DNA from: Miscanthus floridulus
Lineage: Eukaryota > Streptophyta > Magnoliopsida > Poales > Poaceae
DNA length: 64,000 nucleotides
Direction of reading: 5' to 3'
Assembly (NCBI RefSeq): GCF_019320115.1
Contig: NC_089591.1
Span: 19,198,502-19,262,501 of the forward strand
Positions within the stretch are counted from its first letter, which is position 1. Each line of letters begins with the position of its first letter. A model generated the notes under the pieces. That model was not told the DNA's origin, made no database searches, and saw only the letters and a list, made by a program, of their open reading frames with translations. Positions 34,592 through 46,085 of the stretch are shown piece by piece. Made by a program: the position numbers and the translations under genes.

Positions 34592-36643
34592 ATGATGCGC
34601 ACTCATAGGGGAGCTGGTGGAGATGATGTGGGGGTAGTGGTTTGCGTGGCAATGACAATGAGGATCTCCTACCACCACTGCATTCGACTGCTAGCGGAGA
34701 TGATTGCCCAGCTCATGGAAACCCAACATTCCATGGGAAAAGTGTTGCGCGGTCTTGCATAGAATGCCAACCATGGACGGGGAAGGGATCAATGCCAAGG
34801 GCCCAAACCTAACCAGTTCAGCAATTTTAAGGACTTTCTAGACACCAAACCTCCTATCTTTAAAGAAGTAGAGGAGCCATTGCAGGCAGATGAATGGTTG
34901 AATATAGTTGAACAGAAGTTCCATCTCTTAAAGGTCACTAAGCACATAAAAGCAGAATATGCATCACACCAGCTGTAGGGACCTACAGGCATGTGGTGGA
35001 GTCATCATTGATCCACTTTGCCTAAGAATGCTCAAATTACCTGGAACCAGTTTAATGCTACATTTAGGGGACATTACATTCCCCGAGGTCTTATGAGCAT
35101 GAAACATACAGAATTTATGAAGCTAACCCAAGGTACTAGAGCCTAACTGAGTATCTGCATGCGTTTAACAATCTGTCAAGGTATGCCACAGAGTTTGTTG
35201 ACACTGATATAAAGAAGATTGCTAGTTTCAAGAGGGGGCTTAGTCCAAAGCAGATGAAGACTCTAGCTAACAGCAAGTGTGCCACTTTCAATGAGTTTGT
35301 TAGTGATGCTTTAACTCAAGAGAATCAAAACAACATCTATTCAATCATTTAAGAGTCAGTAACAGAGCTTATGAAGCAGGTGCATCTGAGTCAAAACCTC
35401 ATATTGCTGTGAGACCTTAGTTCCACCCACCTGCTCTAAAGTATAGACCACCTCAGAACAAGGTACAGAACAGCCAGACCCTAGAAAAGTGTATCACAAG
35501 GCCTTTTCTGTTGCCCTGCCAAAGGGTAGCCATAGGACAAGGAAGCTCTAGCATTCCACCTAGCAACATGCCATGCTGGAACTGCAACAAGCTTGGCCAT
35601 TGGGCAAGAAATTGCCCCTATCCCAAGAAGAAGAAGAACCAGAAGCAGGGTAATCCAAATGCATGTCAGGGACACATGCACTATACCACCCTAGAAGAGA
35701 TCCCTTTAGGTGAAGTTGTTACTACGGGTACATTTCTTATGAACCAACACCCCGTAGTTGTTTTGTTTGATTTTGGAGCATCACATTCATTTATGAGTCA
35801 AACATTTGCATCCAAGCATGGTCAAATGGTAGTTACTATAGATATGGGTGGTTATTGCATAAGTGCAGCCAGGAAATAATATCTCTACTAACCAGATATT
35901 CAGAGATGTGCGCATCTTAATAAGCAACCAAGAGTATACCTCAGATCTTGTAGTATTGCTAGGGTTGGGGATAGATGTAATCTTGGGTATGAAATGGATG
36001 AGTGGCCATGGAGTTCTCATTGACACTTTGACTAGAACCATCATGTTGAGGGAACCCCAGAGTAACAATGCTTTCCTAGTGCCACTTCCTAGGAGTTTTG
36101 ATCTCCAAAACTTAGCCTGTGCTATTCAGACCACAACCCTCCATGATATTCTGGTGGTATGTGAGTTTCCAGATGTGTTTCTAGATGAATTGTCTAGTTT
36201 GCCACCCTGATAGGGATGTAGAGTTTAATATTGAGTTATTACTGGGTACAGCACCCATCTCTTAGAGGCTGTATAGAATGCCACCAAATGTGCTAGCCTG
36301 AGCTTAAGGTTCAATTACAAGAGCTTTTAGAGAAAGGTCGCATTTGACCTAGCTCATCTCCTGTGGGGTTGTCCTTGCCTTATTTGTGAAGAAGAAAGAT
36401 AAATCCTTATGGATGTGTGTGGACTACCGACCACTTAATACCGTAACAGTCAAAATAAGTATCCTTTGCCTCGAATTGATATCGTGTTTGATCAGTTGTC
36501 AAGGTATAAGGTGTTCTCCAAGATTCGATTTGAGATATGGTTACCATCAGATTAAAATCAGGAAGAAAGATATACCTAAGACTACTTTCTCCACTAGGTA
36601 TGGCCTATATGAGTATTTGGTCATGTCATTTGGGCTGACAAAT
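34592..36643 (+). pseudogene. Gag-pol of Tekay A, truncated in reverse transcriptase
   Basis: Gag starts near ATG 34592/34595. The capsid part reads DTKPPIFKEVEEPLQADEWL and ITWNQFNATFRGHYIPRGLM. A zinc knuckle CWNCNKLGHWARNC follows at 35576-35617, then a protease region where the catalytic DSGA appears as DFGASHSF (35769-35792), a likely inactivating change. The RT part shows [14 protein letters not shown] (36415-36456) and [20 protein letters not shown] (36582-36641). The frame ends where the Tat LTR begins at 36644. RNase H, integrase and the rest of RT are absent. Many stops and frameshifts show it is dead. Confidence 0.75.
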
Positions 36644-38007
36644 TGTCGGTGTTTCAAGTAAACACCAACAAGTAAATTTGTATTATTGCAGTGTTCGGCC
36701 CGAATGGTGTACTAAAAGACACAAGGTTTATACTGGTTCGGGCAGAATGTCCCTACATCTAGTTTGTGGCTGTTACTCATGTTATTAGCATTGGAAGGTT
36801 CAGTAGTAGGTGTTACAAATGGGCGAGAGAGGGCAGGTCCCAAGTCTCTGATGGAAAAGTTGAAAGGACGCCAAGAGCTTGGTTGCTGCTTAGCTATATG
36901 TTATGCTGATGCATGGTGTGTTCTATTGATCCATCCCTTTAGTGGGGTGTCCTACCTCTCCTTTTATAGACCAAGGGGAATCAGGGATTACAAGATGGGA
37001 GAAAGAAGAAAAACCAGAGGCCAAGGAGGTCCTCAAAGATGCCAAGTCTTCCTTTTCTTCTTAGCGAGTCCCGCTGACATGGCAGATGGTGCCAGGGATA
37101 GCATGTCTACTGATTCTGATAGGGCCATGCTCTTGCTTTGTTCCACAAGTGGTCACATCCCATCCCGCCCCGGTGGGCGGCACGACGGACCAGGGTGCTA
37201 AAACATGACCCAACGGGGGGCAAACGGCGCAGCGACCCCATGTCCATTACTGCAGATGATGTGAGTTTCCTCCTAGATGATAGTGATTGTCGTATGCTTC
37301 TGTTAGGATTCGTGCCCAAGGGCAAATGCCGGCACCCAAAATACTATAAGACAAATGTTGGCACCCACAACACTGTTTGGACTCTGACATGCCTAGAAGG
37401 GCTAAAAGCACCCGTCTTGTCATATCCTGATGGTACTTTCCTGTAGGTGTGCAGGGTATGGTCCTCGGTATTGCAGTTGACTTGAGTGCCCCATCTTGTC
37501 TATGCGCGTAGTTATGAAGGGGTAGCGCACAGACATTAGGAGAGGCAGAGCCAGCCCCCGGACGTCAGGCGAGGCGGAGTCTGCCCCTAGATGTTGAGCA
37601 AGGCGGAGCCAGCCCTTGAACATCGGGTGAGGTGGACCCAGCCCTTAGGGGTAGGGTGAGGCAGACCTAGCCCTCAAGGGTCGAGCGAAGTGGAGGGAGC
37701 CCTCAAACATTGAGTGCGACGGAGTCTGCCCTTAAACATTGGGTGAGGTGGAGCCAGCCCCCGGACGTCAGGTGAGGTGGAGTCTGTCCTCAGACGTCAG
37801 GCAAGGTGGAGCTAGCCCTCGGGGGTCGGGCAAGGTAGAGCTAGCCCTCAAGGCAAGGCAGAGTCAACCTTTGGGGTCGGATGAGATAGAGTTAACCCTC
37901 GATCATTGGGCAAGAGGTGTAGTTGCATTCTTGTCTATTCAGAAGCAACAACATTTGACAGTTATTAGCTCTTCCTGTTTGGGTACCCCAGTATTTGGTC
38001 CCTAATA
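36644..38007 (-). repeat. LTR of a minus-strand Tat element
   Basis: Plus-strand view starts TGTCGGTGTTTCAAGTAAAC and ends GGTCCCTAATA. The minus strand therefore reads TATTAGGGACC...CACCGACA, with TG mutated to TA at its start. A purine tract (CGCTTGGGGGCTAC) directly precedes it on the minus strand, so this is the 3' LTR of an element reading leftward. It is inserted in the RT region of Tekay A. It contains a ~30-bp minisatellite. Frames at 36764-37446 are LTR sequence, not genes. Confidence 0.7.
37535..37920. repeat. ~30-bp minisatellite in the Tat LTR
   Basis: About twelve or thirteen imperfect units of roughly 28-32 bp, each close to GAGGCGGAGCCAGCCC followed by a variable CGGACGTCAGGC-like tail. 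It lies in the U3 part of the minus-strand LTR. Units vary by substitution and small indels. Confidence 0.75.
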
Positions 38008-38236
38008 GTAGCCCCCAAGCGATTCAGATAGAATCACCCGGGGGATGATTTTGACTCGCTAGAGGGTGACCTCGAGCGCACCCGATGTGTGTAGCCCCCA
38101 AGCCCCCAGGTGATTTGGATAGAATTGCCTAGGGGGTGATTCGACTTGCTATAGGGTGCCGTGGAAGCGCACCCATCGGGTGTAGCCCCCGAGCCGCTAG
38201 GTGATTCGGATAGAATCGCCTGGGGGTGATTCGGAC
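38008..38236 (-). repeat. Three tandem units bearing polypurine tracts
   Basis: Units begin at 38008, 38091 and 38182. Each starts GTAGCCCCC(A/G)AGC and contains GATAGAAT(C/T)(A/G)CC...GGGGTGATT. On the minus strand each ends in a PPT-like GCT(T/C)GGGGGCTAC; the one at 38008-38024 abuts the LTR. Confidence 0.65.
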
Positions 38237-38837
38237 CCTTCATGAGTATGGCTATGAGATTTGGTAGTTTGTTATCTGGATCATCTGATTGAGGTCCTGG
38301 CATCCCATTCGTGGGGATCCATCTAGGGCCAGCATAGCTGAGACTCAATCGTGGGCCAAGATACCCATGGCACTCGTGTGCCTAGGTGCTGGCTATTTGC
38401 GGAGCCTAGATCTTTCCACCCTTTGTCGTAGGGGTGTTTGGAGTGGCTATTGGACCCATTAATGGGCTAACTGTTGGACTCCTAGGCCTAGATGAGGCGT
38501 AGAGGTATTTTTTGATTTGTTTTCCTTATACTCATAATGAGTCCCGGTCCGCCCGGGGAGGCGAAATGTCTGGCAGGTTTTTTGAAGGAAAGGATAGGGA
38601 TTGCATGTGCAAATCTTCAGGACGTGTCATTGTGATGGATCATGGTAGGCACAGAGATCTAGGGCAACGATTGCCTTTCTCACATCCATCACCCCTATAA
38701 AACCAAAGGGTATGCCCCTAGGGTTTCATACTTTGCCTCCTTGCCTTTGCATCTATAACCTCCACCAGGCAATCACCTAAGCCTCCCTGATCTATGTTTC
38801 AGCAGTAGTCAAATTTGCATCCACCACTCCAATCCTC

Positions 38838-41800
38838 CAATGGAGCCATGGTGCCACTCTAATATCACCCTCTAGTGCCTGGAGGGCCTCGTTCGCCAGT
38901 GGTCTCCTTTGCGCGTGGACCACCGCTGAGGAGTGGCAGCTGCTCAGTGATGAGGACATGTCAGTCTCCGCCCGATGGCTACATCATGTCCTTCCCTCAC
39001 TTCCACAAGCAGGGGATTCGTGACCCTCACCCACAAGTTTCTTCGGGGATTGCTGCACTACTACAAGGTAGAGCTACAGCATCTTAATCCCAATGGAATC
39101 CAGCACATTGCGGCAGTTTATCGCCCTATGTGAGGGGTTCCTGGGGATTAGTCCCCACTTCGACCTATGGCGATACTTCTTTCGTCCGTCACCCTCCTAA
39201 AGAAGCAGGAGAAGAAGCTAGAGTTGAGCATGCCCATGGGATGCATCGGCATTCAGCTTTGCAACAACCATGTTAATGAGTATCCACCGATGCGTCTGTC
39301 AACCTCCAACAAGGGGTGGCATTCGCATTGGATCTACGTCAAGAATGACATAGTCGCACCCTTGCTAGAGTTCACTAGGCGCCTCATCGAAGAGGTCAAG
39401 GAGTCATGGAGGAGGTGGGGAGTCCTAGACAAAGACAAGAAGAAAATCCAAGACCATCTCACCACTATTCAAATTCTAAAGGTAAGGGCGTAAGGGGTTA
39501 GGGATCATCGGCGCCTAGCACATGTAGGAGGGTGGAGCCACTGATGAGGTGTGCACTCCCCCTACACATGATTGCGCTCGAGGCATCACTCGATGGGACG
39601 ACACTCGCCAAGGGAGTGCTCTCCCCCTCTGAAGTGGCATAGTGCATCAAGGAGGCGATGGAGCCTCCACGGGACAACGCCGGCGCTATCCTTGATTTTG
39701 TATATCCAGTGTCGGGGCATCCCCCAATGCGGCCAGAACTAGGGTACATTGTCTTCATAAGTTTTCTTTCCTCGTGCCTCCTTTTTAATTGAACTCCTTA
39801 CCTCTTGACGCTGATATTGAGATGGGGACCAGCCAAAGAAACTCATCCTTATGGATCTTCTAGCTCCACTGCCGAAGGACCCAGCCGTGATGGCGGCCAA
39901 CCGAACCACAGCCGAGTGGTAGCAGAAGGCGAAGGAGGACGATAGGAGGAAGAAGCAACAGAAGATACATGCGTGGGAGCATGGGGAGGAGACAGATAGT
40001 AATGATGAGGATGACGACAATGAGGAGGATGATGTGGTAGTTGCTGACACTAAGTGGGATGACCTGAGGGGCGAGGATATGCTGACAGGTATACACTCAT
40101 CCGTGCAGGGGCCTTTCCTATTCCATGCGGGGGAAAGCGCATCCGTGGGGCCAATGAAGATGGGTCAAATTGTCAGCCTGCCCAAGGAGATAGTAGGAGA
40201 GGGCGGGTCTACCACCGCACCTGAGGTGCCAGCGTAGGGGGTGGCCCCACCGTTGCACCTCAAGAGCTATTAGGGGTGGGCGGATCTATTGCCACACCTA
40301 AGGTGTCGGTGGAGGAGGGCATCTCCGCTATCATGCCCCTAGATGTAAGGGAGGTGGGCCCCTCCACCTAGGAGTAGGGGGCGGGCTCAAAATGGTCCCA
40401 CCCCAATGAGGTGGAGTAGGGGCCCAGGGGTTCATCCCTTGAACGTCTCCACCGCCCAACAATGCTAACGTAAGTCACTAGCTCCCCTATTTTTCTCTAT
40501 TTTTGCCTGTTTTTATCGTGGCTTACACCTTTTGTTTCTTGTAGTGTCCTCAGACGGACCGCTCTTTGGCGCTGGCACCCAAGAGTGTTGCCATGTTGGT
40601 GAGGCAGGGGCCATCGGTTACTGCTCCATTGGCCGGTCAGGCGCCACCCAGTGGTGGCATTTGTGCCCTCGGCAGGGTCAAGCGGATGCTGGGGCTGAAG
40701 GAGAGCCCTCGGAGGTCAGCTGAGTAATCGGCAATGGAGGCGATTCTATTGTCGACTGTCAGAGCGGGCGGATCTTCTGCTCGTGCTTGTGGCACCATCT
40801 ATGGTGGGCACTATGCCACCGATCGAGGCCTCGCCGATGCAAGCAGGAGGATGTCGCAACCTTGACAAGCTAGGTGTAGCCGACCATAGCCAGTGGTGGT
40901 GCCGAAGGATGCAGCACGATCTGTGCCACTGGTGGCCCAGGTGACGGCGCCCGACATTGGCCGGAATGAGGGGGACATGGCCGAAGGGTCCCTCGGGTGT
41001 CATGGTGGTGGTGGCAGAGGACCAGCGGGGGGGTCGCCCTTGGCCCTAACATTAGGGGGTAGCCGCTCACCCACGTGGGGTGAGTCGCTTCTCTAGTGGA
41101 TAAATCCATAAGACCCAACATCGATACTCTTCTCGCTCGATGATGCTACCGAGATCATAAGCGGGAGAGTCTCAATGAAGGGATCTCAGCCATGATGGAA
41201 GTCTTGAACTAGGCCAGGGGCGTTCTACGCGACGTCGTCATTCCAACTGGCCAAGTATCCACTTAACCTTTCCTCTTGCTTTCTTCTTTCTTTATGTATT
41301 TTTATGTTTTGACATTGATGTTCTTTTTAGTCCCTTATCGCTCATAGCCGGGAGAAATCCTAGTTCCCCGGTGAGTAGATGGAGAAATGGGACTGCCTCG
41401 CCAAAGAGGCCTAGCTACATGGGGATGTGAGCGCCCAGCTTCCTGTAGCCCAACAGCGGGTGGCCGAGCTGACTCTCCTGGCTAAGGAGGCCACTAGGCT
41501 CCAGCAGCGGTAGGCTGAGGCCCATCGGGGCATGGAGGATGCTGAGAAGGCGTTCCTGGATCTATCGGCGAGGGCATAGCAGGACGAGGAGGAGGCCACC
41601 AGAGTCCAAAAGGAGTAGGACGAGCTACTCCAGAGGGACACCGAGGCCCACCAGCGGGTCCTCGACCTCCTAGGTGAGGTGGAGAAGGAGCGGGAGCTCA
41701 AGCTAGGAGCTAAGGAGAGGTCCATGGCCCTATAGCAGAGGGCAAGCCTAGATGCCAAGGCGATAGCCCAGCTGCATAAGGAGAGAGACAAGCTATGCCA

Positions 41801-42347
41801 GACTACGGAAGAAACTCTGCTCAGAATGTGACACGGCCCGTGAGGAGCACGACCAGGCCATCCAAGAGCGTGATGAGGCATGGCAGGGGGTTAGCTCCCT
41901 CTAGGCTGATCTTGGAACTGTAGTAGCCCAAAGGCTAGAGGCCGAGAGCGTCTCCGCTGGGCTGGTCATGGAGCTTGCCGAAGCACAGGAGGATCCTTCA
42001 GGTGGAGAGCGATGAGCATGATCTCCTACATGCTACCGTCGGGGTGGTCTTTGATGACCTAGAGGTGGCAGCGACCAAAGGGAACCAGCTCGCTTGCGGC
42101 CCATGCTATAGATATCACGACGCGAGTGCGCCAGCTCGAGAGGGAAGCTCTCCGCTCTGAAATTACCCAAGCCTTTGCCATCGCCTGCTCCCACTATGCT
42201 GAGAGTATCGACTTGGAGACAATGAGCCTTGGCTTTTCGCCTGGCTATGAAGCCTCTGAGCTTTATGAAATAGAGAAGGCAGTGGCTCCTATCGCGCGGA
42301 ACCTAGTGGACAAAGTTGAAGAGATAGTTCTCCCCCATAGGGGATAG
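38838..42347 (+). pseudogene. Antisense ORF of the minus-strand Tat element (PF04195-like), broken
   Basis: Runs away from the LTR, antisense to the element, as at 901-4113. The conserved N-terminal domain is readable across frames: KVELQHLNPNGIQHIA (39064-39111), GFLGISPHFDLWRYFF (39138-39185), then NKGWHSHWIYVKND (39310-39351) and LLEFTRRLIEEVKESWRRWG. An acidic part follows (HGEETDSNDEDDDNEEDDVV, about 39980-40040), then a coiled coil (RVAELTLLAKEATRLQQR; about 41390-41830). The tail has VRQLEREALRSEITQAFAIA and ARNLVDKVEEIVLP, with a stop at 42345-42347. Two short introns are plausible at 40470-40544 and 41255-41330. Stops and frameshifts are numerous. The function is unknown. Confidence 0.65.
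40470..40544 (+). other. Likely spliceosomal intron in the Tat antisense ORF
   Basis: 75 bp with donor AACG/GTAAGTC-like sequence (GTAAGT at 40470), a T-rich stretch (TTTCTCTATTTTTGCC) and acceptor TTTCTTGTAG ending at 40544. A second similar one (41255-41330) has donor AA/GTATCC and acceptor GTTCTTTTTAG. Confidence 0.5.
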
Positions 42348-42683
42348 TTAGTCAATTCGGTTGCATGATTTTGGATAAGCATCATTATACTCTGGACAAT
42401 TGCTAATCCTTACATATCATAAGAACAAATTTGTAACTTCGTTATTTTGTTTTGTTTGATTGAATTTGTTTCCTTCCCTTTTTGTGTGCGATAAGAGAAG
42501 GCTCACGTATTCTAACCCTTCTGTGCATTAAAACCATAGGGCCCGAGGTGTAAGGGGAAAACTTCGATCACGCCGGTGAGCAAAGACACCGTAGCCGCTG
42601 AGGCGTAGGTGTTTTATAGTTTAACCTAGGCCTGATTAATCATTTGTTTCCACAAACCTTGCCACTAGGCTTAGTGTAAAGGT
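42348..42683. other. Tat sequence beyond the antisense ORF, first copy
   Basis: Noncoding region up to the joint with Tekay LTR sequence. It contains TTTTGTTTTGTTTGATTGAA and GTGAGCAAAGACACCGTAGC. Its duplicate is 44391-44724. No pol motif of the Tat element was found, so pol is deleted. Confidence 0.45.
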
Positions 42684-43426
42684 CTAGGATTGAATATATG
42701 CTTAGCCATGCTTAGACCGGTAGAAGTCGGGTGATTTCCTGTCACCTGCGAGATATAGGTGGATACCAGAGCATGGTTGGCTATATTTGCTATCATAGAA
42801 AATAACCATGGGGTGTTATTAAGTGGAGACCCGATGGGAACTTATATGAAATGGTGTTGGGTTGGCTATGTTGGTCCCGTCTGTGTCGATTAAGGAACGT
42901 ACCATTGTTGGCACTTCTGTCGAGATTGAACGCATGCCTCTCACTTAGCTAGCCAGATAACTCATTTCTACCATGAAGCTGAGTAGATCAACTCAGGTCG
43001 AGCCTCATTCTGTAAGAGTGAGCACACTAGAGGTAGTAGGGATGTGCTGAGAGATAGACATGAGCCCAAGGGCAGGCTGGTCCTGAACATCCTGGCAGCT
43101 GGTTGTCCCTGATTGTGTGGCGTTGATCGAACCTGTGAAATGTGGACCTGAGTTGTACCAAAGGTGACCTAAGGCTACCATGGTTGGTAGACCTGGGTTT
43201 ATGTTAGGAATACTGCCCAGCTTGTTGCAAACGATTCGAATCACCGTCTCTACCGGATAGTGAGAAAGTTGACTAGCTCCAATATCGTAGTAACCGAATT
43301 ATGGAATATGATGGTTATGATGAACATGGAATTATTACACCGGTTGTGGTTACTATTGTTATGCTACTAAATGATATACCACATGTTTGGCACAGGTTAG
43401 TTGCTAATCTAGAGATGAATAGCTAT
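42684..43426 (+). repeat. Tekay LTR fragment, first copy
   Basis: From GTCTAGGATTGAATATATGC onward it matches 31080-31760 of the Tekay A LTR (GCTTAGCCAT, TAGAAGTCG, TCACCTG, CTCAACTCAGG, CCTGAGTTGTACCAAAGGTG). It is abruptly joined to Tat sequence on the left and to duplication unit 2 on the right. Confidence 0.7.
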
Positions 43427-44390
43427 GGAGAAATGGGACTGCCTCACCGAAGAGGCCTAGCTATGTGGGGATGTGAGCGCCCAGCTTCCTGTAGCCCAAT
43501 AGCGGGTGGCTGAGCTGACTCTCCTGGCTAAGGAGGCCACTAGGCTCCAGCAGCGGGAGGCTGAGGCCCATCGGGGCAAGGAGGATGCCGAGAAGGTGTT
43601 CCTGGATCTATTAGCGAGGGCATAGCAGGACGAGGAGGAGGCCACCAGAGTCCAAAAGGAGTAGGACAAGCTACTCTAGAGGGACACTGAGGCCCACCAG
43701 CGGGTCCTCGACCTCCTAGGTGAGGTGGAGAAGGAGCAGGAGCTCAAGCTAGGAGCTAAGGAGAGGTCCATGGCCCAATAGCAGAGGGCGAGCCTAGATG
43801 CCAAGGCGATAGCCCAGCTGCGCAAGGAGAGAGACAAGCTATGCCAGACTATGAAGAAACTCTGCTCAGAATGTGACACGGCCCATGAGGAGCACGACCA
43901 GGCCATCCAAGAGCGCGATAAGGCACGGCAGGGGGTCAGCTCCCTCTAGGCTGATCTTGGAACTGTAGTAGCCCAAAGGCTAGAGGCCGAGAGCATCTCC
44001 GTTGGGCTAGTCACAGAGCTTGCCGAAGCACAGAGGATCCTTTAGGTGGAGAGCGATGAGCATGATCTCCTACATGCTGCCGTTGGGGTGGTCTTTGATG
44101 ACCTAGAGGTGGCACAACCAAAGGGAACTAGCTCGCTTGCGGCCCATGCTGTAGATATCACGACACGGGTGCGCCAGCTCGAGAGGGAAGCTCTCTGCTC
44201 TGAAATTACCCAAGCCTTTGCCATCGCCTGCTCCCACTATGCCGAGAGTATCGACTTGGAGACAATGAGCCTTGGCTTTGTGCCTAGCTATGAAGCCTCT
44301 GAGCTTGATGAAATAGAGAAGGCGGTGGCTCCTATCGCACGGAACCTGGTAGACAAAGTTGAAGAGATAGTTCTCCCCCATAGGGGATAG
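43427..44390 (+). pseudogene. Duplicate of the last exon of the Tat antisense ORF
   Basis: Second copy of the coiled-coil and tail part of 41381-42347. The last 114 codons (44046-44390) are open and read ESDEHDLLHAAVGVVFDDLE, TRVRQLEREALCSEITQAFA and ARNLVDKVEEIVLPHRG. This segment is less damaged than in the first copy, where a frameshift falls near 42070-42100. It has no start or N-terminal domain of its own. Confidence 0.65.
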
Positions 44391-45467
44391 TTAGTCAATT
44401 CGGTTGCATGATTTTGGATAAGCGTCATTGTACTCTGGACAATTGCTAATCCTTACGATCATAAGAACAAATTTGTAACTTTGTTATTTTGTTTTGTTTG
44501 ATTGAATTTGTTTCCTTCCCTTTTTGTGTGCGATAAGAGAAGGCTCATGTATTCTGACCCTTCTGTGTGTTAAAACCATAGGGCCCGAGGTGTAAGGGGA
44601 AAACTTCAATCACACCGGTGAGCAAAGACACCGTAGCCGCTGAGGCGTAGGTGTTTTGTAGTTTAACCAGGCCTGATTAATCATTTGTTTCCACAAACCT
44701 TGCCACTAGGCTTAGTGTAAAGGTCCAGGATCAAATATATGCTTAGCCATGCTTAGACCGGTAGAAGTCGGGTGATTTCCTGTCACCTACGAGATATAGG
44801 TGGATACCGAAGCACGGTTGGCTATATTTGCTATCATAGAAAATAACCATGGGGTGTTATTAAGTGGAGACCCGGCGGGAACTTATATGAAATGGTGTTG
44901 GGTTGGCTATGTTGGTCCTGTCTATGTCGATTAAGGAACGTACCATTGTTGGCACTTCTGTCGAGATTGAACGCATGTCTCTCACTTAGCTAGCCGGATA
45001 ACTCATTTCTACCATGAAGCTGAGTAGATCAACTCAGGTCGAGCCTCATTCTGTAAGAGTGAGCACACTAGAGGTAGTAGGGATGTGCTGAGAGATAGAC
45101 ATGAGCCCAAGGGCAGGCTGGTCCTGAACATCCTGGCAGCTGGTTGTCCCTGATTGTGTGGCGTTGATCGAACCTGTGAAATGTGGACCTGAGTTGTACC
45201 AAAGGTGACCTAAGGCTACCATGGTTGGTAGACCTAGGTTTATGTTAGGAATACTGCCCAGCTTGTTGCAAATGATTCGAATCATCGTCTCTACCGGATA
45301 GTGAGAAACTTGACTAGCTCCAACATCGTAGTAACCGAATTATGGAATATGATGGTTATGATGAACATGGAATTATTACACCGGTTGTGGTTACTATTGT
45401 TATGCTACTAAATGATATACCACATGTTTGGCATAGGTTAGTTGCTAATCTAGAGATGAATAGCTAT
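43427..45467 (+). repeat. 2.04-kb tandem duplication, unit 2
   Basis: Starts GGAGAAATGGGACTGCCTCA and ends TAGAGATGAATAGCTAT. It matches unit 1 closely, including the composite joint between Tat and Tekay sequence. The few differences are single substitutions and one- or two-base indels. Confidence 0.8.
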
Positions 45468-46085
45468 AATTAACTTGGTAACCGAATTATAAAATGTATA
45501 GTTGAACTAGTAGCTTTTTATGCAAAATGTTGTCAAGCTAGCTCCACTATAAAGCCTTGCATGATCCTCGATGTCACTATATTTTTGTTTTATGATGGGT
45601 AAGTCTAGCTGAGTATCTTGTCGTACTCAGGGTTTATTTCCCACTTGTTGCAGATAACACAGTATATCATGGATATTGTAAGAACTGCTTCTATCCCGCC
45701 ATGGACGAGGAGTAGGCTATGGGCAAGGCGCTTCTATATATCTAATCTACGATGCTTTTGTGGGATGTGATCACAAACTAGCAATTATTTGAACAATGGT
45801 GTGAGATGTTAGTTTCAAAACTACCATTGCTTCCGCTACTAATATTACTACTACTACTACTTTATTTGAACATGTGTTATAATAACTTTTAATTGTACTA
45901 CGATGGATGGTAATGTATTTGTGAACTCTATGTAATATGTGGCATGTATGTTGAATCATGTACGATCTTGGTTGTATGTTGGTGATGAATCGAGACCCTT
46001 CCTGGTACTCAACGGACTACCAGGTTTATCTGGGCTCAAGTATGAAAGTGCGACCGCTTCGCGGGCTACCATTGTACTTGTGCTC
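44725..46085 (+). repeat. Tekay LTR fragment, second copy with the LTR end region
   Basis: Matches the Tekay A LTR from about 31080 to near its end (CGTACTCAGGGTTTATT, ATGTACGATCTTGG, GGGCTCAAGTATGA, TTGTACTTGTGCTC). It stops close to 46085, where minus-strand Athila gag sequence begins. It is the likely remnant of the Tekay A 3' LTR. The last ~25 bp and any target duplication are lost or unrecognisable. Confidence 0.65.

Larger units (their letters stand above)
41381..43426 (+). repeat. 2.04-kb tandem duplication, unit 1
   Basis: Starts at GGAGAAATGGGACTGCCTCG inside the Tat antisense ORF, runs over the Tat/Tekay joint near 42684, and ends in AGAGATGAATAGCTAT. Unit 2 follows immediately. 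Confidence 0.8.

Noticed and set aside
36764..37446. 145- and 102-codon frames on the plus strand
   Set aside because: They lie in the Tat LTR, which reads on the minus strand, and show no known domain.
45956..46084. Extension of the Athila gag frame to the left of 46085
   Set aside because: This part is the complement of Tekay LTR sequence (also at about 32230-32370), so it is a chance read-through across the joint, not gag.
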